Made by a program: the position numbers and the translations under genes
The notes under the pieces: generated by a model
The model's database searches: none
Seen by the model: only the letters and a program-made list of their open reading frames with translations
What the model was told of the DNA's origin: nothing
In this document: piece after piece, positions 25,896 to 34,589 of the stretch
Layout: every line of letters starts with the position of its first letter
Numbering within the stretch: position 1 is the stretch's first letter
Origin: Nitricoxidireducens sp046726235
Lineage (GTDB): Bacteria; Pseudomonadota; Gammaproteobacteria; Burkholderiales; Rhodocyclaceae
Direction of reading: 5' to 3'
Length of the DNA: 64,000 nt
Assembly: GCA_046726235.1 (NCBI GenBank)
Contig: JBKPAD010000008.1
Location: 1-64,000, forward strand

Positions 25896-27080
25896 TCAGC
25901 CTCCGGGCAATACGACCATGAAGACGCTGCCGTGCCCCGGCTGGCTGCGGAAGCTCAGCTGGCCGCCGAGCAGGATCGCCAGTTCGCGCGACAGATGCAG
26001 CCCCAGCCCCGTCCCCTCGAGGCCCTGCCGGCGCGAATCCTGGCCCTGGGCGAAGGCCTGGAACAGCCTGTCCTGGTCTTCCTCGCGAATGCCCGGCCCG
26101 GTGTCCTCGACGCTGAAGCGGATCGCCGGGCGCCCCTCGTCCATGATGCGCTCGACGTGCACGCGCACGCTGCCTTCCTTGGTGAACTTGATGGCGTTGT
26201 TCGTCAGGTTGATGAGTATCTGGCTCAGGGCGCGGCGGTCCGCGGTCAGCCGCGTCTCGCCCGATACGGTGCCGACGGCGAGGTCGAGCCCCTTGGCCTG
26301 CGCCATCGGCTGCAGCGAGCTGACGATGTCGTTGACCAGCGCCAGCGCGTCGATCAGTTCCGGGTGCAACTCGACCTTGCCGGCGTTGATCTTGGCGACG
26401 TCGAGCAGGTCGTTGATCAGGGCCAGCAGGTGGCGCGCGTTGGCCTGCACGGTCTTCATCTGGTGCTCCTGCACCTCGTTCAACGGCCCCGGCAGCTTCA
26501 TCAGCAGCATGCCCGAGAAGCCGATGATGGCGTTCAGCGGCGTGCGCAGCTCGTGGCTCATGCTGGCGAGGAAGCGGTCCTTGGCCTGGCTCGCCGCCTC
26601 GAGGGCGTCGTTCTTCTCCTGCAGCGCCTGCTCGAAGCGCTTGCGCTCGGTGATGTCGCGAATGGCGCTCGACACCAGCATGCCCTCCTGTGTCTCGAGC
26701 GGGCTCAGGCTGATCTCGACCGGGAACTCGCTGCCGTCCTGCCGCTGCGCGTAGAGCTCCAGCCCGGCGCCCATCGGCCGCACTTTCGGGTCGACGAAGA
26801 ACTGGTCGCGGTTGCCGACGTGCATCTTGCGGTAGCGCGGCGGCAACAGCTTCTCGATCGGCTCGCCGAGCAGGTCTTCGCGCGCATAGCCGAACAGCTT
26901 CTCGGTCTGCGAATTCACCAGCACGATGCGGCCCTCGCCATTGACGATCACCATGGCGTCGGGTGCCGCCTCGAGCAGGGCGCGGAACTTCTGCTCGCCC
27001 CAAGCCGCGCCGTCCCCGGCGCGACGCGTGCCCGCGGCGGCCTCTTCCTGCTGGCGCGTTTCCGAAACGGTGTGCGGCAT
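25896..27080 (-). CDS. PAS-domain sensor histidine kinase
   Basis: A soluble kinase of about 394 residues with no membrane segment. PAS domain FRALLEAAPDAMVIVNGEGRIVLVNSQTEKLFGYAREDLLG, phosphoacceptor H-box ASMSHELRTPLNAIIGFSGML, N-box NLTNNAIKFTKEG, and ATP-binding G boxes VEDTGPGI and EGTGLGLHLSRELA. The ATG at 27080 is chosen over an upstream in-frame start for its fit to PAS-kinase N-termini; no strong ribosome site distinguishes them. First gene of a kinase / receiver / receiver-EAL operon. The signal is unknown. Confidence 0.9.
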   Translation of the reverse strand: MPHTVSETRQQEEAAAGTRRAGDGAAWGEQKFRALLEAAPDAMVIVNGEGRIVLVNSQTEKLFGYAREDLLGEPIEKLLPPRYRKMHVGNRDQFFVDPKVRPMGAGLELYAQRQDGSEFPVEISLSPLETQEGMLVSSAIRDITERKRFEQALQEKNDALEAASQAKDRFLASMSHELRTPLNAIIGFSGMLLMKLPGPLNEVQEHQMKTVQANARHLLALINDLLDVAKINAGKVELHPELIDALALVNDIVSSLQPMAQAKGLDLAVGTVSGETRLTADRRALSQILINLTNNAIKFTKEGSVRVHVERIMDEGRPAIRFSVEDTGPGIREEDQDRLFQAFAQGQDSRRQGLEGTGLGLHLSRELAILLGGQLSFRSQPGHGSVFMVVLPGG

Positions 27081-27215
27081 TACATGTCCACGTCGGTGAC
27101 GGGAGTATTGAAGGCAAGGTTGCTGACGTGAGACCACGAGCGGCGGCCAAACGTTCCGCGATCAGCGGCGATTGCGGCGCCGGGACCGCCCCGCAGGCGG
27201 GACGCAGCGGGCAGG

Positions 27216-27221
27216 TATAAT
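27216..27221 (+). promoter_or_regulatory. -10 element for prfB
   Basis: TATAAT, 28 bp before the prfB ATG in the gap between the divergent kinase gene and prfB. No convincing -35 hexamer was found. Confidence 0.45.
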
Positions 27222-27249
27222 TCCCGCCTTCCCAAATCGCGAGCCCATC

Positions 27250-28354
27250 ATGGAAGCAGAACGCCTCAACGCCGTCGCCAACCGCATCGCCGACCTCAAG
27301 TCGCGCGGGCAGGAACTGCGGAGGTATCTTTGACTACGATGCCAAGGCATCGCGTCTGGAAGAAGTCGCAAGACTGATGGAGGACCCCGGCATCTGGAAC
27401 GATGCCGAGCGGGCCCAGGGGCTGGGCAAGGAGAAGAAATCCCTCGAGGCCGTCGTGCTCACGCTCGACGACGTGAGCCGCCGGCTCGCCGACGCCGGCG
27501 AGTTCTTCGACATGGCGAAGGAAGAGAACGACGAGGACACGCTGGCCGCGGTCGAGGGCGACCTCGACGGCGTCGAGGCGCAGGTGGGCGACCTCGAGTT
27601 CCGCCGCATGTTCTCGAACCCGGCCGACCCGAACAACTGCTTCATCGACATCCAGGCCGGCGCCGGCGGCACCGAGGCCTGCGACTGGGCCAGCATGCTG
27701 CTGCGCCAGTATCTCAAGTACTGCGAGCGCAAGGGCTTCAAGACCGAGATCCTCGAGCAGACCGAAGGCGACGTCGCCGGCATCCGCAGCGCCTCGCTGA
27801 AGGTCGAGGGCGACTACGCCTACGGCTACCTGCGCACGGAAACCGGCGTGCACCGGCTGGTGCGCAAGAGCCCGTTCGATTCATCCGGCGGCCGCCACAC
27901 CTCGTTCGCCAGCCTCTACGTCTATCCCGAGATCGACGACTCGATCGAAGTCGAGATCAACCCGGCCGACCTGCGCGTCGACACCTTCCGCGCCAGCGGC
28001 GCCGGCGGCCAGCACATCAACAAGACCGACTCCGCGATCCGCATCACCCACAATCCGACCGGCATCGTCGTGCAGTGCCAGAACGACCGCTCGCAGCACC
28101 GCAACCGCGCCGAGGCGATGGCGATGCTGAAGTCGCGCCTCTACGAACTCGAACTGCGCAAGCGCCAGGCCGAGGCCGACAAGCTCGAGGCCGGCAAGAC
28201 CGACGTCGGCTGGGGCCACCAGATCAGGAGCTACGTGCTCGACAACTCGCGCATCAAGGATTTGCGCACCAACGTCGAAATCTCGAACACCCAGAAGGTG
28301 CTCGACGGCGACCTCGACGCCTTCATCGAAGCCAGTCTCAAGCAGGGCGTGTAG
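27250..28354 (+). CDS. prfB: peptide chain release factor 2, with programmed +1 frameshift
   Basis: Codons 1-27 run from the ATG at 27250 to CTT at 27328-27330. An in-frame TGA follows at 27331 and translation continues in the +1 frame from GAC at 27332. The joined product is 367 residues (E. coli RF2: 365). The downstream frame has the stop-codon-recognition tripeptide SPF (VRKSPFDSSGGRH) and the catalytic GGQ (RASGAGGQHINKTDSAIRITH). It recognises UGA and UAA. In many proteobacteria prfB is followed directly by lysS; here a defence island lies between. Confidence 0.96.
27319..27334 (+). promoter_or_regulatory. RF2 autoregulatory frameshift site
   Basis: CGGAGGTATCTTTGAC: an internal Shine-Dalgarno-like GGAGG, 3 nt, then the slippery CTT and the UGA stop followed by C. 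This is the classical arrangement by which low RF2 promotes the +1 shift and its own synthesis. Confidence 0.95.
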
Positions 28355-28396
28355 CGCGGTTGCCGCTGGCATGGGGAGCGGCTATCCTTGCCAACC

Positions 28397-28711
28397 ATGA
28401 CCACCGCCGAAGCCATCGAGGAAGCGCGCAAGCGCCTGGTGCAGTCCCTGCACCCGGAGCGCATCATCCTGTTCGGCTCCCATGCCTGGGGCACGCCGGG
28501 ACCCGACAGCGACCTCGATCTGCTGGTGATCGTCGCCGAGTCCGACCTGCCGCCGCACAAGCGCGCACAGCAGGCCTACCGCTCCGTCTTCGGTATCGGC
28601 GTTCCCTGCGACATCATCGTTCAGACCCGCGCCGAGACCGACCGCCTCGACAAGGTCGCCACGTCGCTGACGCACAAGGCATTGACCGAAGGACGCGTGC
28701 TGCATGGATGA
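28397..28711 (+). CDS. MNT-type nucleotidyltransferase (antitoxin of a HEPN/MNT pair)
   Basis: A 104-residue minimal nucleotidyltransferase. The signature ILFGSHAWGTPGPDSDLDLLVI supplies the GS motif and the DxD metal ligands (SDLDL). The ATG at 28397 is preferred to a TTG 9 nt upstream. In MNT/HEPN modules this enzyme modifies the HEPN partner, with AMP transfer to a Tyr shown for MntA/HepT; whether that chemistry applies here is inference. It overlaps the HEPN gene by 8 bp. Its base composition resembles the chromosomal backbone. Confidence 0.88.
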   Translation: MTTAEAIEEARKRLVQSLHPERIILFGSHAWGTPGPDSDLDLLVIVAESDLPPHKRAQQAYRSVFGIGVPCDIIVQTRAETDRLDKVATSLTHKALTEGRVLHG

Positions 28712-29099
28712 AGCCACACGCGCCGAGGTCGACGCCTGGCTGGCCAAGGCGCAGCGCGACCTCGACTCGGCGCGGCGCCTGCTCGCCGGCGATCCGCCCT
28801 ACCGCGACACCGCCGCCTACCATTGCCAGCAGGCGGCCGAGAAGGCGCTCAAGGGGTTCCTGACGGCAGTTGCAATGCCGTTCCCAAAGACACACGACTT
28901 AACGATCCTTGTCGGCATCCTGGAGGCAAACGTTCAGGACGCTGTCCATTGGAGAGAAGCGGCAATCATCCTTACGCCCTATGGAACGCTATTCCGATAT
29001 CCAGACGCTTGCATCGAGCCATCGGACGACGATGCAAGGGAAGCCCTGACGTTAGCAGCGGCATTGGTGCAGGAAGTTGCGCAGAGAGTGCATTCGTAG
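28704..29099 (+). CDS. HEPN-domain protein (putative RNase toxin)
   Basis: A 131-residue HEPN protein. The helix AYHCQQAAEKALKGFLTA, the RxxxxxH motif in YRDTAAYHC and RYPDA near the C-terminus match HEPN proteins paired with MNT enzymes, several of which are RNA-cutting toxins. It overlaps the MNT gene by 8 bp and ends 12 bp before jetA. Base composition shifts inside the gene near 28858: the first half is very GC-rich like the backbone, the second half is AT-richer like the Wadjet genes, suggesting a recombination junction. Confidence 0.86.
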   Translation: MDEATRAEVDAWLAKAQRDLDSARRLLAGDPPYRDTAAYHCQQAAEKALKGFLTAVAMPFPKTHDLTILVGILEANVQDAVHWREAAIILTPYGTLFRYPDACIEPSDDDAREALTLAAALVQEVAQRVHS

Positions 29100-29111
29100 C
29101 ACCTGGTCAAC

Positions 29112-30521
29112 GTGGCGGTCATCTTTTCCCATCTCCCCGATTCTCTTTTTGGGCCGATCGCGGGACCCAATCGCCAGACTTATGCAGTTGTTTTGACGCG
29201 CCTCCACGAACTGTTTTACGGAGGTCCCGCCTCGGCCACCCTACCCAGCAAGGAGTCCGTCCGCAGCGAGATCGAAGATGCCATCGCGGCTCACGCCATG
29301 CGCGAATGGGTGCCTGAGGACGACGACGAGGTCACGCCCGACCTTCCGGCCAATACCGCCGGAAACGCATGGCGGGCTTATCGCAGGCTAGTGCGCTGTG
29401 GATGGCTGGAAGAGGAGGTCGAAGGCTACCAGGTGCGCGTCGTCATGCCGCCGGACATCGGCCGACTCTTGTCGGTGCTCATCGATATCGCGAACCAGCG
29501 TTCCCGCCTGTACGGTGGCATGGTTCAGTCGATCTACAACAACATTCGGCAGGTCTGCGAAAAGCCGGCCAAACAGGCGGCTGCGCTCAATGAAGCGGCG
29601 CGGCTTGCACGGGACTTCAGCCTTCATCTGCGTACCATCGCCTATGGTTTGCGCGATCTCGGCCGTAACCTGCGCGAAATCCGCGACCCGAGAAAGTTAC
29701 TGGGAAGCTTCTTCACCGAGTTCGTCGAGCGATATCTGATCGCCGACTATAAGACCCTCCATACGCAAGAGAATCCATTTCGCTATCGCGCGGAAATCCT
29801 GCGCATGGCCCAAGAATTGCGCTTTTCGACAGCCGCGCGGGAGATATTGCCTCCCGCCTACCAGCATCTGGGCATCACGGCTCTTCCGGGCGATGCCCTG
29901 CTGCGCGTCGACGGCGATCTCCAGACGCTGCTGTTGGTATTCGAAGAGGTCGACGAGCACCTTTCGCGCATTGACACGTTCCGATCTGCATTAGAAAGAC
30001 GCGTCGCGGAATCGGTACGGTATCTCGACAAGACGCGGCCCGGCGCTGCGGCCAGATTGGCGAGCCTCGCGGAAGCACTCGGCAAGCTCAATGACGAGGA
30101 CGTTCCCGGCCTGCCGCCGACACACGCGATGCTCCGCGTGATTCCGCTATCAGCGCGCAGTCCACGTTCGCCAACCAGCGCGCGGCGGCCGCCCGAGCCG
30201 CAACGCCTGCGAACGCGGGTGCCCAATCCCGCCGCCAAGGAACTCCTGCAACGGGTTCGCGAGTATCTGCGCCTGCGGCAGGTCGATCCGCGCCGCATCG
30301 AAAGCTATCTGGAGATGACCCATAAGCGGGAAGTCGCCGCCTCGGAACTTCCCGTCGAAACGGTGGAAGATTTTGTCGCCTTCGCCCACCTTCGGCACTT
30401 GAAACACATGGGCGGGACCGGCAGCCGTCTCCAGCATCTCTACGAATTGCGTCTGCATGACGGATTCATCGATAATGCGTGGCTGCGTTGCCGCAACTTC
30501 ACCATCCGCCGCCGTCCCTGA
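29112..30521 (+). CDS. jetA: Wadjet defence protein JetA (kleisin-like), type II-like
   Basis: A 469-residue protein starting with GTG (MAVIFSHLPDSLFGPIAGPNRQTYAVVL). I recognise no DUF3375-type N-terminus (type I JetA); the opening resembles the JetA family of type II systems. It is mostly helical, with the conserved-looking block QSIYNNIRQVCEKPAKQAAALNEAARLARDFSLHLRTI. The kleisin role in the SMC-like complex is inferred from position and the family. Gap to the HEPN gene is 12 bp with no clear ribosome site; it is followed immediately by jetB. Type assignment is tentative. Confidence 0.8.
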   Translation: MAVIFSHLPDSLFGPIAGPNRQTYAVVLTRLHELFYGGPASATLPSKESVRSEIEDAIAAHAMREWVPEDDDEVTPDLPANTAGNAWRAYRRLVRCGWLEEEVEGYQVRVVMPPDIGRLLSVLIDIANQRSRLYGGMVQSIYNNIRQVCEKPAKQAAALNEAARLARDFSLHLRTIAYGLRDLGRNLREIRDPRKLLGSFFTEFVERYLIADYKTLHTQENPFRYRAEILRMAQELRFSTAAREILPPAYQHLGITALPGDALLRVDGDLQTLLLVFEEVDEHLSRIDTFRSALERRVAESVRYLDKTRPGAAARLASLAEALGKLNDEDVPGLPPTHAMLRVIPLSARSPRSPTSARRPPEPQRLRTRVPNPAAKELLQRVREYLRLRQVDPRRIESYLEMTHKREVAASELPVETVEDFVAFAHLRHLKHMGGTGSRLQHLYELRLHDGFIDNAWLRCRNFTIRRRP

Positions 30522-30522
30522 C

Positions 30523-31152
30523 ATGCTGAACGATCTTCGCCGGCTTCTAGACCGGGAGCCGCCCAACAGCGCCACCGAAGCCGATTTCCGTGAAGCCGCC
30601 CAAGCCCTGCTCGGACGGCAATTCCTCTACGTCGATCAGGAACGGGACGCGCGCCACTATCGGCTCGTCGTCCGGCATCAGGAATACTTCCGGAATCTGT
30701 TCGATGCCATCGGTTGGCAAATTCACGAGGATCAGGACTTTGGCCTTGTCGGCCTGCTGCCGGACGACGAGGAGAACTACCTCCCGCTCGACCTCGAACA
30801 GACGCTCGTGCTGTTCATCGCCCGCCTCATGTTCGAAGAAGGCATCGAGGCGCACGAGACGCGCGAGGGATGCGTCCATGTCGCCAGCGAAGATTTTCTC
30901 GTCCGCTACGAAGCGTTGACGCACCGGGAACGACCGCGTCTGCCCGTGCTCCGCGACATACTCAAGCTCTTTCGGCGGCACGGACTCGTCCGCCTCGGCG
31001 AGGATGACGCCGTGAGCCGGCTGCCGTCGCTGGCGCTGCTCCCTGCATTGCGGCTGATCGCGGGAGACCGTTACATGGAGCGTCTCGAAGCCTATTTACG
31101 CAGCCCCGACGCGCCGGCCGAAAACAACGGCAACAAGGATGCCGTCGAATGA
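30523..31152 (+). CDS. jetB: Wadjet defence protein JetB (MksE/DUF4194-like)
   Basis: A 209-residue protein, ATG at 30523 one base after the jetA stop; a longer in-frame start upstream would run deep into jetA. Winged-helix KITE-type features: ALLGRQFLYVDQERDARHYRLVVRHQEYFRNLFDAIG, then LPDDEENYLPLDLEQTLVLFIARLMFEEGIEAHETREG and LRDILKLFRRHGLVRLGED. This pattern fits DUF4194/MksE subunits, which bind the kleisin and SMC heads. It overlaps jetC by 4 bp (ATGA). Confidence 0.85.
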   Translation: MLNDLRRLLDREPPNSATEADFREAAQALLGRQFLYVDQERDARHYRLVVRHQEYFRNLFDAIGWQIHEDQDFGLVGLLPDDEENYLPLDLEQTLVLFIARLMFEEGIEAHETREGCVHVASEDFLVRYEALTHRERPRLPVLRDILKLFRRHGLVRLGEDDAVSRLPSLALLPALRLIAGDRYMERLEAYLRSPDAPAENNGNKDAVE

Positions 31153-34100
31153 AACAACTGCGCCGAATCATCCTTATCAACTGGTATCTGCTCGATGCGG
31201 TGGAAATCGACATCGAAGGCAACACTGCGTTCGTCGGTCCCAACGCATCCGGCAAGTCGTCGATTCTTGACGCCATTCAGGCGGTGCTGCTCGGCGCCGA
31301 CCAAAGGCTCGTCAAGCTCAATGCCAGCGCCGGCGAGCGCAACCGACGTCATTTGCGCGAATACTGCCTCGGCATCGTCCGCGACAACGCCACCGGCGAA
31401 GAACTCGACCCCGACCTTCGCCCCCGCGAAAGCGCCGTCAGCTACGTAATCCTCTGCTTTCACGACGACGAGAGCGGCGATGAAATCGCCATCGGCCTCG
31501 CCATGCATGCACAGTTGGCCGGTACCGTATTTGAAGTCGACGGGCGCTTCATCGCCCCCCGGCTGTCACTGATGCGGCGCGACTTCATCGAGTCCGACGG
31601 CAAGGGCGAAATGCCGCTTCCATGGGAACGCGTGCGCGAAGAACTAAGGCGCCGCTGCAAGCTCCAGGGCGCGGAATTCCGGCATTTCACCGAAGCGGAA
31701 CGCTTCATCAAGGAAATGGGAGAAGCGCTGGGCTATCAGGGACGTTCCTTTGAGCCGAAGCGGTTCGCCCGCAACCTCCAGAACGCGGTCACCTTCGCTC
31801 CGATTCGCGACGTATCGCAGTTCGTCAGGCGCTACATTCTCGAGGAGCGCCCCATCCGCGTGAAGGAACTCCAGGAATCCCTGCGCCGCTATCGGGACAT
31901 CGAGGCCAAGACCAAGGAGGTTCACGCTCGCATCGAAGCGCTGAAAGTCGTCAGCGCGCATTACCACGAAGCGGCCCGACACCTGAACAAGGCATTCCAG
32001 TACGAATGGATCGAAAAGGAAGCCGCGGTCCTCCATTGGGACGGAGAACGGGATCGTCTGGAAATCGAATGCAACGCCCGCACGGAAGAGCAGGCCGACG
32101 TCGGACGACAGATCCAGCAAGCTAAGGAACACGGCCGCCTTGCCACGGAAGAACGGGCGCGTCTGCTGGCACTCATCGAAGGCGACCAGACTGAGGGCCG
32201 GCGCAAGACCATCGAGAGCGAAATTCGCGGCCTCGAAATCCTGGAGACCACGGCGACGGAGAAGATCGACGCTGCCCGGCGGAACATCGCCGGCCTCTGG
32301 CAGATGCTCGACAAGGAAGCGATCCCAAACACGTTGAAGACGGGGATGAGGGCGCTGGGAAACCTGCTGCCGAGGGACGAGGAATTGCTGGTCCATCAAT
32401 GGCCCGGTGACCCCGACCTCGTGCGTCGCCGAGCGTCAGAGATCGCCGTGCAGATCGAGTCCGAGCATATCGGACTGACGAAGGCATTGGACAAGCGGAA
32501 ACTAGACTTCGCGGAACTTGGGGAGAGACTCACGAAGATCCGTCTTGACCTTGTTCAGTTGGAAAAAGGCAAGGCACCTCTCGGTGACAATCCATTGGAA
32601 TTGCAGCGGCTGCTGAAGGAACGCGGCATCGCAAGCCAGCCGCTTTGCAACCTCATCGATGTCAGCGACGAACGCTGGCGTGGCGCCGTCGAGCGCTACC
32701 TCGGTGGGTTGCGTGAAGCGCTGATCGTAAAGCCCGAAGACGCCGCCGACGCCGTGCGCATCTATCGCCGCGACGCCCGCAATGCAAAAGGCGAGCCGCT
32801 ATACGGCGCCCGCGTTGTCAACAGCCGCAAGACCGGCGAATGGCTAAAGCGCTGCGACAAGGGCTCACTGGCCGAGGTCGTCACGACCGACGATCCTCAC
32901 GCCCGCGCCTACGTCAATCGTCTGCTGGGTCGGGTGACTCGGGTCGACACCGAGGACGAGCTATTGGCTCAGGAACGCGCCGTCACCGACGACGGCATGC
33001 TCGCCGCCAACGGCTCGATCGAGCGCATGCAGCCGGTGCTTCCCATGATCGGCAAGCAGGCAGTCGAAATTCGAAAAAGGGCGCTGCAGGATGAATTCAA
33101 GGAAAAGGCCCCGTTCTATTCATCCGAGCTGACCGAGATCGAATCGGATGCAACGCTGTTACGCGATCTGGACCGCTATGCCCAAAAGCTCAAGGCGGTT
33201 CCTGATCTGAAGGTGCTGGTCGAACAGCGCGAACAGGCCATAGCTACGGCCAAGGACAAGCGGGAAGAACTCGCGAAGCTGGATACACGGAATGTGGATG
33301 CGCTCAAGGGCCAAGCCGAAGCAGCGCAGGGAAAGATCACGGGCTACGCCAGCGAAGAAGAGGCGCTGAACAAACGTGCCATCGCCATCGGAACGGCGCT
33401 GGGCGACCTGAACAGGCAATGGGGCACCGCCAAGGAAAACCTCCAATCTGCAGCGCAACAACGCCTGCAGCGAGCGCACGCACCCGGCCTCGACATGGCG
33501 GCTGCGGCAGAAAGGTTCGAGAAGCTCGTGAAAGACGCGAACGCAAGCTACGCGGAAGTGGAGCAGCAGGCGCTCAAACGAGCCACCCGTCATCGCAGCG
33601 AACGCGACAAGGGCCTCGCCGAGGCACAGCACCTTGCGAACGAATACGCGCACCGCCATTCCGCGCTCCTGCCCGGCGCAGCCGGCATGAGCACCGAGGC
33701 CATGCACATGGAGCTGGAGACCTGGACTCTCGCGACGCTGGGCGCACTGGAAGAAACCGAGCTGGCCGACCTGAGGGTGGACGCCGAGCGCGCCCGCGGC
33801 GAAGCCGAGCGAATTTTCCATTCCAAGTTCGTCGGCCTGCTACGCGACAACCTCGCCGGAATCGACGACCGGCTCGCGGAACTAAACCGCAACCTGAAGA
33901 AGCGGCCATTCCACGGCGAGTTCTACCAGTTCAAGAAGGATGCCGACCCGGACTTCGCCGCCATCGTCCGCTGGGTGGAATCCGCAACGGCAGAAGAGCA
34001 GGCCCATGTAGGCGGACTCTTCGACGTCAACGCGACCACGGACGGCGAGCACTTTGAAGCCCGGCGCAAGATTCGCGAACTGCTGCTCGGCGATGCGGAA

Positions 34101-34589
34101 AGGGCAGGACAACTGGAGGACGCCCTTTCCGACTACCGGAATTATTTCCGTTTCGACGTAGAAATGCGCGACGCGCACGGCCACAACCGGGCCACGCTCT
34201 CGCAGCGCCTCGGCAAGGGTTCGGGCGGCGAGCATCAGGCTCCTTTCTACGTCGCCATCGGCGCCGCCCTCGCCGCCACCTATCGCATCGAGCGGGCCGA
34301 GGACGGCACTTTCCGCGGCGGAATGGCGCTGGCACTTTTCGACGAGGCGTTCAGCAAGCTCGACGTCCAGAACACCCAGAACGCGTTGGCGTTTCTGCGC
34401 GATCTCGGCATGCAAGTCTTGCTTGCCGCACCCAACGAGAAATACGCCATCCTCGCAGAGGAGATGGACACCATCGTGAGCGTCTATCGGGATGGTGGCG
34501 CAGTTTCGGTTGAACCCGAATACATAAAGCCCGCCGCGCGCGAATTGCTCGCGCGCGACAATCCATTCAAGCGTAGCGCTCATGGCTGA
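31149..34589 (+). CDS. jetC: Wadjet defence protein JetC (SMC-like ATPase)
   Basis: A 1146-residue SMC/MukB-like ATPase, the motor of the Wadjet complex that extrudes DNA loops and detects small circular DNA. Walker A FVGPNASGKSS (about 29-39), long coiled coils (about 260-400 and 660-860) around a hinge-like globular region, ABC signature GKGSGGEHQAPF (about 1021-1032) and Walker B ALALFDEAFSKLD (about 1059-1071). The length is typical. Base composition is clearly less GC-rich than the flanking housekeeping genes. Overlaps jetB and jetD. Confidence 0.93.
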   Translation: MKQLRRIILINWYLLDAVEIDIEGNTAFVGPNASGKSSILDAIQAVLLGADQRLVKLNASAGERNRRHLREYCLGIVRDNATGEELDPDLRPRESAVSYVILCFHDDESGDEIAIGLAMHAQLAGTVFEVDGRFIAPRLSLMRRDFIESDGKGEMPLPWERVREELRRRCKLQGAEFRHFTEAERFIKEMGEALGYQGRSFEPKRFARNLQNAVTFAPIRDVSQFVRRYILEERPIRVKELQESLRRYRDIEAKTKEVHARIEALKVVSAHYHEAARHLNKAFQYEWIEKEAAVLHWDGERDRLEIECNARTEEQADVGRQIQQAKEHGRLATEERARLLALIEGDQTEGRRKTIESEIRGLEILETTATEKIDAARRNIAGLWQMLDKEAIPNTLKTGMRALGNLLPRDEELLVHQWPGDPDLVRRRASEIAVQIESEHIGLTKALDKRKLDFAELGERLTKIRLDLVQLEKGKAPLGDNPLELQRLLKERGIASQPLCNLIDVSDERWRGAVERYLGGLREALIVKPEDAADAVRIYRRDARNAKGEPLYGARVVNSRKTGEWLKRCDKGSLAEVVTTDDPHARAYVNRLLGRVTRVDTEDELLAQERAVTDDGMLAANGSIERMQPVLPMIGKQAVEIRKRALQDEFKEKAPFYSSELTEIESDATLLRDLDRYAQKLKAVPDLKVLVEQREQAIATAKDKREELAKLDTRNVDALKGQAEAAQGKITGYASEEEALNKRAIAIGTALGDLNRQWGTAKENLQSAAQQRLQRAHAPGLDMAAAAERFEKLVKDANASYAEVEQQALKRATRHRSERDKGLAEAQHLANEYAHRHSALLPGAAGMSTEAMHMELETWTLATLGALEETELADLRVDAERARGEAERIFHSKFVGLLRDNLAGIDDRLAELNRNLKKRPFHGEFYQFKKDADPDFAAIVRWVESATAEEQAHVGGLFDVNATTDGEHFEARRKIRELLLGDAERAGQLEDALSDYRNYFRFDVEMRDAHGHNRATLSQRLGKGSGGEHQAPFYVAIGAALAATYRIERAEDGTFRGGMALALFDEAFSKLDVQNTQNALAFLRDLGMQVLLAAPNEKYAILAEEMDTIVSVYRDGGAVSVEPEYIKPAARELLARDNPFKRSAHG

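Noticed and set aside
27331..27333. In-frame TGA in prfB as a selenocysteine codon or a nonsense mutation
   Set aside because: It is the conserved RF2 frameshift site; the +1 frame continues the protein with full RF2 motifs.
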